The notes below the pieces were generated by a model, which saw nothing but the letters and a program-made list of their open reading frames with translations, ran no database searches and was not told the origin of the DNA. A stretch of 49,324 bases of DNA, taken from NCBI RefSeq assembly GCF_001507855.1, contig NZ_LGEN01000026.1, forward strand, positions 1-49,324. The letters are read 5' to 3'. Numbering within the stretch: the stretch's first letter is position 1; every line of letters begins with the position of its first letter. This document shows positions 42,882 through 49,324 of the stretch, one piece after another. This stretch comes from Halomonas sp. 54_146 (GTDB taxonomy: Bacteria; Pseudomonadota; Gammaproteobacteria; Pseudomonadales; Halomonadaceae). A program made the translations under genes and the position numbers.

Positions 42882-43628
42882 ATGACTTATCAGCACACAG
42901 CTCTGGTCACCGGCGGTATGGGTGGCCTGGGTGAAAGCATCGCCCGAACTCTGCACGATGCAGGGCATAGCGTTCTCGTCACCCATTCGCCAAACAACGA
43001 CCATGTCCAGACCTGGCTGCAGAAGCAGGCCAGTGAGGGCTACCACTTCTCTGCCTACTCTGTCGATGTGGCCGATTTTGACGACTGCCAGCGACTCGCA
43101 AACGATATCCAAGCCGAAGGCACCGTTGTCGACATATTGATCAATAACGCTGGCATCACTCGCGATACCACTTTCCGGAAGCTCTCCAAGGTCGACTGGG
43201 ATGCAGTGATGCGAACTAATTTGGACTCGATGTTCCATGTAACCCAGCCGTTTTGCGAAGGTATGGTCGAGCGCAACTGGGGCCGTATCGTCAATATTTC
43301 TTCGATTAACGGCTCCAAGGGCCAGTTTGGCCAGACCAACTACGCCGCGGCGAAGGCCGGCATCCACGGTTTCACCAAGTCGCTGGCAATGGAAGTGGCA
43401 AAGCGGGGTGTCACTGTCAATACCGTCTCACCCGGCTACCTGGAGACCAAGATGGTGCTAGCGGTTCCTAAGGAGATACTGGAATCGAAGGTGATCTCGC
43501 AGATCCCGGTTGGGCGGTTAGGCAAACCAGACGAGTTAGCGGCGCTGGTCGCCTTCATCTGCAGCGAACAAGCCGGTTTCATGACCGGCAGCAACGTGGC
43601 AATGAATGGCGGCCAGCATATGTTTTGA
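42882..43628 (+). CDS. phaB: Acetoacetyl-CoA reductase (SDR)
   Basis: A 248-aa short-chain dehydrogenase that would reduce acetoacetyl-CoA to (R)-3-hydroxybutyryl-CoA with NADPH. The N-terminal TGGMGGLGESIART is the nucleotide-binding motif. The segments NNAGITRDTTFRKL and VDWDAVMRTNLDSMFHVTQPF are characteristic of PhaB, and the catalytic residues are S141, Y154 and K158 (NISSINGSKGQFGQTNYAAA). Full length. AAAGGAG lies 9 nt upstream. It supplies monomer for PHB, consistent with the phasin-like and DUF3141 neighbours. A housekeeping FabG role is less likely given the PhaB-style motifs. Confidence 0.92.
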   Translation: MTYQHTALVTGGMGGLGESIARTLHDAGHSVLVTHSPNNDHVQTWLQKQASEGYHFSAYSVDVADFDDCQRLANDIQAEGTVVDILINNAGITRDTTFRKLSKVDWDAVMRTNLDSMFHVTQPFCEGMVERNWGRIVNISSINGSKGQFGQTNYAAAKAGIHGFTKSLAMEVAKRGVTVNTVSPGYLETKMVLAVPKEILESKVISQIPVGRLGKPDELAALVAFICSEQAGFMTGSNVAMNGGQHMF

Positions 43629-43707
43629 ACATGCGGCCTAGCGGGATGGGTGGCCATGTCGTCTATCCCGTCCGGTATTTTCTCGCACTCACGCAGGAGA
43701 AGTTCTC

Positions 43708-45999
43708 ATGGCAAGCGAAGGTTCCAATGATCGCCCCTGGTATACGGACGCATGGCCACTATTGAGCATGGCTCAAGACTATGTAGCTGCCGCGCTAAGC
43801 TACACAACCGATGCATGGCAACGCTCGATACTCTACGCCGATGTGATGCGTCAGCGTGGTGATCAGTACCAAGCACACCTTGAGGATGACGCTCCTCACG
43901 TGCTCGACTTTCCCTATGAGGTAGTGATATCTGGCCATGAGCTGCCGCGCCCAGTCAACTATGGGCTGGCGCGCATTCTGCTGTCAGAGGGCTCTCCCCC
44001 CGCGCCAAGCACAAGCAAACGCCCCTTCGTCGTGGTTGACCCGCGTGCTGGCCATGGCCCCGGCATCGGCGGCTTTAAGGCCGAAAGCGAGGTTGGCGCT
44101 GCTCTCAGCGCAGGACATCCTTGCTATTTTATCGGTTTTGGCCCCGACCCTGAGCCCGGTCAGACAATAGAAGATGTGGTGCTCGCCGAAGTCGCTTTCC
44201 TTGAGAAAGTCATCGCACTTCATCCACACAGCGAAGGCAAGCCTGCGGTGGTCGCCAACTGCCAGGCCGGGTGGCAGATACTGATGGCCGCGGCACTGCG
44301 TCCCGAGCTGTTTGGCCCCATCATTGTCGCTGGCACCCCAGTATCGTACTGGGCCGGCTGGCCGGGCAAGAACCCCATGCGCTACGCTGGTGGTCTGCTC
44401 GGCGGCAGCTGGGCAACTGCGCTGACCAGCGATCTGGGCAACGGTCGCTTCGACGGTGCCCACTTGGTGCAAAACTTCGAAAGTCTCAACCCCGCCAACA
44501 CCCTGTGGGGCAAACAGTACAACCTGTACGCCAATATCGATACCGAGGCGCCGCGCTACCTGGGCTTTGAGAAATACTGGGGTGGCCACGTCTTCCTCAA
44601 TGCCGTGGAAATGCAGTATATCGTTGACAACCTGTTTATCGGTAACCGTCTGTCGAGCGCCGAGCTGGTCACCTCGGATGGTATCCGCCTGGACTTGCGC
44701 AATATCCGCTCACCGATCGTGGTGTTCTGTTCCAATGGCGACAATATCTCCCCTCCTCCGCAGGCTCTTGGCTGGATCACCGACCTCTACCGCGATGATG
44801 ATGAAGTGATCAGTCACGACCAGACCATTGTCTACGCAGTACACGACGACATCGGCCACCTGGGGATCTTTGTTTCCGGCAGCGTAGGCCGCAAGGAGCA
44901 CCAAAAATTCGCCAGTAATATAGACTTAATCGACGTGCTGCCCGCCGGTATCTTCCAAGCAGAGATTCAGGACAAGACCGAGGACATGCCACAAGCAGAG
45001 CTGGTCGAGGGCGACTTCGTATTGTCGTTCAAGGCTCGCCGTGTCGAAGACGTCCGCGCAATTGTGCAGCCGGACGAGGAAAACGACCGAAAATTTGCAG
45101 CTGTCGACCAGATATCACGGATTAACCTGGGGCTTTATCGTCAGTTCGTTCAGCCCTGGGTACGCTCCCGTTCCACGCCTGCATTAGCCCACTGGCTGCA
45201 GAGCGTACATCCACTGCGTATCGCCTACGAACGCTGGTCGAGCCGGCACCCCTTGGCCTCGACGGTGGCCGAGCAGGCACGCCATATTCGTGAAGCGCGT
45301 CTCCCCGTCGCCAGTGACAATCCCTTTGTGCAATGGCAGCAAGCTTACTCCGATGCCCTGGTGTCGGCGCTGGATCATTGGCGCATACAGCGTGATAACA
45401 CTTACGAGCGCACATTCAACCTGATCTACGGATCCCCCTGGATACAGGCCGTAGCTGGGCTAGCCGCCGATGACCAGCCCTCACGTCCGCATCCCGGTGT
45501 CTCACCGGAGCATCGTGCCTTCGTCGCGGAGGAGAGCAAACGCCTACGCGCAGAGATCGATCAGGGCGGCCTGCTGGAAGCCGCTATTCGTGCACTGCTC
45601 TTTGTCCGACGTTTTCAAGGTGAAGCCGATGAGCGACGGGCTAATCTCGCGGCCCAGATGCAACAGCCGGACTACCTGGCTACTTTCAACATGACCACCT
45701 TCCGCGCACTGTTTCGACGCCAAGCCAAGCTGATGCGCCTCGACCTCGATGCGACGATCGCTGCCATACCCGCATTATTGGCGGGTAGCCGCCCCCACGA
45801 GATACGCGATCAGGCGCGGCTTCTTGAGCAGATGCTGACCGCCACGGAAGCATTATTGCCAGAAGAAGAGGCAAGCTTAGCGCAAATGCTGAAGGTGTTC
45901 GACGATGCAGCCCATGAACAGGAAGCCATCGTCACAGCAGGTAAACGCAGCCGAGGCAGGGCGAAAGAAAATAACACTGCCAAGCCTGGAGAGCCATAA
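43708..45999 (+). CDS. DUF3141 alpha/beta-hydrolase protein, PHA-synthase-like
   Basis: A 763-aa DUF3141 protein. The N-terminal ~400 residues form an alpha/beta-hydrolase domain resembling class I PHA synthases: VVDPRAGHGPGIGGFK, then a nucleophile elbow VVANCQAGW with Cys185 where PHA synthases use Cys and lipases use Ser. A likely Asp is in VVFCSNGDNISPP, and a likely His is in VHDDIGHLGIFVSG. The C-terminal ~350 residues are helical and charged with no recognised domain. The family is annotated as poly-hydroxyalkanoate-synthase related, but its reaction is not established to my knowledge. AGGAG lies 8 nt before ATG. It follows phaB by 80 bp. Confidence 0.88.
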   Translation: MASEGSNDRPWYTDAWPLLSMAQDYVAAALSYTTDAWQRSILYADVMRQRGDQYQAHLEDDAPHVLDFPYEVVISGHELPRPVNYGLARILLSEGSPPAPSTSKRPFVVVDPRAGHGPGIGGFKAESEVGAALSAGHPCYFIGFGPDPEPGQTIEDVVLAEVAFLEKVIALHPHSEGKPAVVANCQAGWQILMAAALRPELFGPIIVAGTPVSYWAGWPGKNPMRYAGGLLGGSWATALTSDLGNGRFDGAHLVQNFESLNPANTLWGKQYNLYANIDTEAPRYLGFEKYWGGHVFLNAVEMQYIVDNLFIGNRLSSAELVTSDGIRLDLRNIRSPIVVFCSNGDNISPPPQALGWITDLYRDDDEVISHDQTIVYAVHDDIGHLGIFVSGSVGRKEHQKFASNIDLIDVLPAGIFQAEIQDKTEDMPQAELVEGDFVLSFKARRVEDVRAIVQPDEENDRKFAAVDQISRINLGLYRQFVQPWVRSRSTPALAHWLQSVHPLRIAYERWSSRHPLASTVAEQARHIREARLPVASDNPFVQWQQAYSDALVSALDHWRIQRDNTYERTFNLIYGSPWIQAVAGLAADDQPSRPHPGVSPEHRAFVAEESKRLRAEIDQGGLLEAAIRALLFVRRFQGEADERRANLAAQMQQPDYLATFNMTTFRALFRRQAKLMRLDLDATIAAIPALLAGSRPHEIRDQARLLEQMLTATEALLPEEEASLAQMLKVFDDAAHEQEAIVTAGKRSRGRAKENNTAKPGEP

Positions 46000-46052
46000 C
46001 CGCCAAGCTTCGTGCCTGACTTATATTAGAAGTATTCACTTAGGAGTCATCC

Positions 46053-46574
46053 ATGTACACCAAATTGCTGGTCCCTATAGACGGCAGCCGCACCTCACTT
46101 TTAGCCTTGGCACAGGCAAACTATTTAGCAAAGCTGACGGGAGCCAGCATCGAGCTACTACATGTGGTTAATGCAATGGAGTACTCCAATGGTTTCGAAA
46201 GCCCGCGCGCCTATATAAAAAAAGTCAGACCCTATTTTCTGAAAGTCGGCAATGATCTGCTCGACAACGCTCGGATACAGCTTGAAGCCCAAGAACTCAA
46301 TGTCACCACAGTACTTGTCGAGGCCGAGGGCAAACGAGTATCAGAACACGTTGCGGATCACGCAGCTAAGTGCCAGTTCGATCTGATAATTCTAGGCACC
46401 CATGGCCGACGTGGCATGAAACGACTTCTCCTCGGCAGCGACGCCGAGCAAGTGGCACGTATTGCGCCGGTGCCCGTCATGCTGGTCAGAGACGTAAACA
46501 CACAAGCAATTTCTCGTACTCTAGACAAAGAAATGATAAAAGGTGCCGCATTAAAGCAACCAACTGATGAGTAA
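46053..46574 (+). CDS. Universal stress protein, UspA family
   Basis: A 173-aa single-domain Usp. The fold starts KLLVPIDGSRTSLLALAQANYLA and ends with the ATP-binding motif G-x2-G-x9-G-S in GTHGRRGMKRLLLGSDAEQVA, then APVPVMLVRD. It is therefore the nucleotide-binding subclass. AGGAG is 6 nt upstream. Its last 8 bp overlap the TetR start, so the two are coupled. Usp genes often sit beside PHA or low-oxygen genes, suggesting the block answers to stress. Confidence 0.92.
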   Translation: MYTKLLVPIDGSRTSLLALAQANYLAKLTGASIELLHVVNAMEYSNGFESPRAYIKKVRPYFLKVGNDLLDNARIQLEAQELNVTTVLVEAEGKRVSEHVADHAAKCQFDLIILGTHGRRGMKRLLLGSDAEQVARIAPVPVMLVRDVNTQAISRTLDKEMIKGAALKQPTDE

Positions 46575-47214
46575 CTGCACCTTGCCTTCCTCTCCTACTA
46601 AACAAGCTCGCAAACATCGCCGACTCCCCCCCGATGTGCGTATAGAGCAGATCCTCTGTGCGGCTTTGTACGAGTTTTCGCAACACGGGTTCGCCTCTGC
46701 CCGCATGGAGGATATTGCTCAGCGGGCGGAACTCTCGAAAGGCGGCCTCTATGCTCACTTCAAGAGCAAGGAATCGATATTTGAAGCACTACTATTAAAA
46801 CGCCTGACACCAAGGTTCAACAATCAGCAGTGGGTGCTCAGCGGCGGCGACTCTCTGAGCGAAGCTATCGAATCCTTTATTGATCACCTCTATAGCCAAC
46901 TGAGTGATCCAGATGTCATAGCTATGCTGAAGCTGCTGATGACGGAAAGCCGACGCATCCCTCATCTTGTTGATTTTTGGCGCAGGGAGGTAATTGACAA
47001 ATACCTCGCAGAACAACAGGCCATTTTGAAAACTGCAGCCGATAAAGGGCACCTTCGTCACAGCGCCTTCCTTGAAGACGCAGCGCTGCTAATGGCACCA
47101 GCGCTATATGGTGCCATTTGGCAAATGGTTTTTGATGAAGCGACTGCCGCCGCCACCGTTGGCTCGCTGCGCCGAGCCCATTTGCGAATGCTGCATGAAT
47201 TCTTAGCACCATGA
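46567..47214 (+). CDS. TetR family transcriptional regulator
   Basis: A 215-aa regulator. After a ~20-residue basic, proline-containing tail (KQARKHRRLPPDVR) comes the TetR N-terminal HTH: ILCAALYEFSQHGFASARMEDIAQRAELSKGGLYAHFKSKESIF. A variable helical ligand domain follows. It begins inside the Usp gene. As the only TetR in the window it is the best candidate for binding the 34-bp palindrome at 37343 and so controlling the exporter/PHA block from its far end, including itself. Confidence 0.92.
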   Translation: MSNCTLPSSPTKQARKHRRLPPDVRIEQILCAALYEFSQHGFASARMEDIAQRAELSKGGLYAHFKSKESIFEALLLKRLTPRFNNQQWVLSGGDSLSEAIESFIDHLYSQLSDPDVIAMLKLLMTESRRIPHLVDFWRREVIDKYLAEQQAILKTAADKGHLRHSAFLEDAALLMAPALYGAIWQMVFDEATAAATVGSLRRAHLRMLHEFLAP

Positions 47215-47316
47215 TCAACTGATGGTTGACTCCCAAATCACCGTTAACTGTAGGTAAAGTTCATTCACTAAAAATCGCCCCGAAAGCGCCACATGACCGA
47301 TTAATAAGGTGTCGTT

Positions 47317-49224
47317 GTGAAACCAGCTAAGCTTATCACCTTACTCAACACGCTACTTATTATCCTAATAGTGAATGGTTGTGCCATGGTTGGCGTCTCT
47401 TCGCTTAGCCCTGGTGAGTATATCGCGCTTAAACGCGGAGACCTGCTTACCAGTGGCGAGCTAAGCGCAGCTACCCAGGAAACCATCAAAGTTATCGGGC
47501 TGGATGAAGGGAGATGTCGTGAGCACTCCCAAAACTGTATAGATATATTATCCAGCACCGCTGGCATAGCTGAAGAACGCAGACTTTCCGCACTGGCAGA
47601 ACTGTGGCTTCAAGAAGCGATGTCAAAAGCAGGATCATCAAGTGATATCCCGAGTACCGAGGCTGACATTTACGCTTGGATTGAGGTTGCCAGACATACT
47701 TATGCTTACTTGTTTTTCTCCGAACGATCTCCTGGGGAACGCGCCTTCGAAGATCGTCAGATACAAGTACGCGACTATTATAACTATTCAGTTCAACAGA
47801 TTGTTTCATGGCTTTTTCAACAGAATCTCTCAGCCATTGAAGATAAAAGCCGCTCCTATTCTTTGGATACGCCTAGGCTTTCTGGCTGGAAGGTTACAAC
47901 CGACTTCACCGGCGTACGCTTCGCCGGCGACATCGACTTACCCGAGAACCTAGTTCCAGCATCTTCACTGGTCTTTTCCGGCTTGCGTAGCACTTATCGC
48001 CGTGACGGCTTTGGTGCCGAACTGGTCGCGGTAATAGACGATAGCCTCGCGCTTCATCGCGCTCGACCTTATAGCGAAATGCCTTTTCCGGCACTCACCG
48101 CACTAATCCATTTTTCCGGTGAGGATTTAGCTCAGGTGCTATCGACTCAATCACTAGAGGTGATCGTAAGAGACCCCTACCAAGACGCCAGCATACAGTT
48201 GCATGGGCAACAGATTCCCCTAGCCGCAAATTTCACTGCGGGCTATGGACTATGGCTGGCGCATTCAGGCTTTTCGCGTCAGGCCATACGCTCTCTGCTA
48301 GGCCACAGCCAAGGTATCAACCGACCACACCTTTATATGATGCAGCCCTTCGATCCTGAGCGACGCATCATCCTCATGCTGCATGGCCTTGGCAGTAGTC
48401 CCGAAGCCTGGGTAAATGTAGCTAATGAAGTGCTGGGCGATGAGAGCCTGCGGCAACATTTTCAGGTATGGCAAATCTACTACCCTACCAATATGCCACT
48501 GCCGATTAATCATACGGCGATACGACGCACTGTGAATGAAACACTACTGGAACTTGACCCCACCCCAGAAACGCTGGCTTCACAAGGTATCGTTCTAATT
48601 GGCCATAGCATGGGGGGTGTATTGGCGCGCCTGATGGTCTCTTCTAGCCAAGGTAGGTTGTGGAGCGAATTCGTGGAACAACGCCAATTGCCAAAGGAAC
48701 ATAGGCAACTCGCCCAACAACGCCTAGCACCCCTACTACGTTTCGAACCGCTACCAGAGATAAAACGAGCAATTTTTATCGCGACACCACATCGCGGCAC
48801 ACCGGTGGCCGGTAATCGTCTAGGGAGAGCAGTCTCTCATTTTGTTCGCCTACCACTCACCCTGCTGAAAGAGTTCGAAGATGTCATCAGAGTTCTGGCT
48901 AATACTGACGCCCAATTAGATGGGACATACATGAACCTTCCCAACAGTATCGATAATTTGAGTGAGACAGATCCGTTCATTAGAGCAATGGCCAATCTGC
49001 CTATCTCCCCTCAAGTTCACTACCATTCTATCATTGCCCAGCGTGACACCAGTGTACCGTTAGAGGTTTCAGATGATGGGATAGTGCCGTACGCCAGCGC
49101 ACATTTGCCGGGAGCCATATCAGAAAAAGTGTTTATCGCTGGGCACAGCGTCCAGGAAACGGCCCAAGCGATTCTGGAAATCAGGCGTATCTTGCATCAA
49201 GACCTAACCGAATATAGTAATTGA
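47317..49224 (+). CDS. Lipoprotein alpha/beta-hydrolase (lipase/esterase-like)
   Basis: A 635-aa probable outer-membrane or periplasmic lipoprotein. The signal peptide LITLLNTLLIILIVNGC ends in a lipobox (VNGC), so Cys would be lipidated. Residues ~25-340 are an unassigned N-terminal domain. From ~345 an alpha/beta-hydrolase follows: ILMLHGLGSSPEAWVNVANEV as oxyanion region, GHSMGG with nucleophile S431, an Asp candidate in DDGIVPYASAHLPG, and a His candidate in FIAGHSVQ. PGAP1/lipase-like members cleave esters. Start is GTG 47317 with AAGGTG 5 nt upstream. It lies 102 bp after tetR; it may hydrolyse a surface lipid or an exported hydroxyalkanoate ester, the latter inferred from context. Confidence 0.85.
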   Translation: MKPAKLITLLNTLLIILIVNGCAMVGVSSLSPGEYIALKRGDLLTSGELSAATQETIKVIGLDEGRCREHSQNCIDILSSTAGIAEERRLSALAELWLQEAMSKAGSSSDIPSTEADIYAWIEVARHTYAYLFFSERSPGERAFEDRQIQVRDYYNYSVQQIVSWLFQQNLSAIEDKSRSYSLDTPRLSGWKVTTDFTGVRFAGDIDLPENLVPASSLVFSGLRSTYRRDGFGAELVAVIDDSLALHRARPYSEMPFPALTALIHFSGEDLAQVLSTQSLEVIVRDPYQDASIQLHGQQIPLAANFTAGYGLWLAHSGFSRQAIRSLLGHSQGINRPHLYMMQPFDPERRIILMLHGLGSSPEAWVNVANEVLGDESLRQHFQVWQIYYPTNMPLPINHTAIRRTVNETLLELDPTPETLASQGIVLIGHSMGGVLARLMVSSSQGRLWSEFVEQRQLPKEHRQLAQQRLAPLLRFEPLPEIKRAIFIATPHRGTPVAGNRLGRAVSHFVRLPLTLLKEFEDVIRVLANTDAQLDGTYMNLPNSIDNLSETDPFIRAMANLPISPQVHYHSIIAQRDTSVPLEVSDDGIVPYASAHLPGAISEKVFIAGHSVQETAQAILEIRRILHQDLTEYSN

Positions 49225-49250
49225 AATTGAACCCTCCGACGATTCATTCA

Positions 49251-49275
49251 AAGAATAGAATCGCGGATTCTTACC
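49251..49275 (+). terminator. Weak terminator-like hairpin after the lipase gene
   Basis: AGAATC (49257-49262) pairs with GATTCT (49266-49271) over a 3-nt loop, about 30 nt after the stop codon. The following bases are TTACCCC, with no real T-run, so termination here is uncertain. Nothing else is recognisable up to the window end. Confidence 0.3.
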
Positions 49276-49324
49276 CCTCTCACGCGCTCTGTTGCCAGAG
49301 CGAGGAGAGCGATACCGGGGTTCT

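Overview
The window looks like a chromosomal segment of a moderately halophilic gammaproteobacterium of the Halomonas type (Halomonadaceae). This rests on gene content and protein style: acidic proteins, osmoregulated periplasmic glucan genes, Na+-coupled transporters and PHA-related genes. No rRNA, tRNA or CRISPR array was seen. The assignment comes from recognising families, not from a database search.

Layout. (1) 1-5.5 kb, minus strand: a fatty-acid/acyl-CoA catabolic block (crotonase, 3-hydroxyacyl-CoA dehydrogenase, acyl-CoA ligase, ~595-aa acyl-CoA dehydrogenase). It ends at an intrinsic terminator into which the 5' end of a probable group IIC intron is inserted, cut by the window edge. 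A PsrA-like palindrome precedes the dehydrogenase. (2) 5.6-10 kb: YcaD-like MFS carrier, small methyltransferase, VOC protein, and an LpxL-like acyltransferase between two paralogous small DUF4870-type membrane proteins. (3) 10-17.7 kb: envelope carbohydrate genes, with mannose-1-P guanylyltransferase and a membrane sulfatase/phosphoglycerol-transferase-like protein divergent from opgG-opgH-FkbM methyltransferase. (4) 17.8-26 kb: an unusual cluster of a creatininase-fold hydrolase, a GTP cyclohydrolase II with a degenerate N-terminal RibB-like domain, a RibD-C reductase, a flippase-like membrane protein, a GT4-methyltransferase fusion, a PTPS/QueD-like protein lacking key residues, an MDR dehydrogenase and a CDP-alcohol phosphatidyltransferase. 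I know of no characterised pathway with this set; it is the strongest candidate for an undescribed biosynthetic system.

(5) 26-30.5 kb: LysR regulator divergent from an SbtA-type bicarbonate transporter over a 13-bp-period repeat array, then a sodium:solute symporter with a 43-aa partner. (6) 30.5-34 kb: a rearranged region with a serine-hydrolase remnant, a 34-bp direct repeat bracketing an EamA exporter and AraC regulator, an aldo/keto reductase, and an intact YefM-type antitoxin next to a decayed YoeB-type toxin. (7) 34.2-37.1 kb: TPP riboswitch with an enlarged loop, tenA and thiC, with a hairpin that masks the tenA Shine-Dalgarno. (8) 37.3-49.3 kb: a 34-bp perfect palindrome, then one co-directional block: HlyD adaptor, RbbA-type ABC ATPase/permease, YhhJ permease, phasin-like protein, acetoacetyl-CoA reductase, DUF3141 PHA-synthase-like protein, universal stress protein, TetR regulator and a lipoprotein lipase-like hydrolase. 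Linking a drug-exporter-type ABC system to hydroxyalkanoate proteins under one TetR is the second notable system.

A recurring small-scale pattern is short perfect or near-perfect tandem duplications (12-18 bp units) in gene ends, leaders and flexible coding segments across the window.
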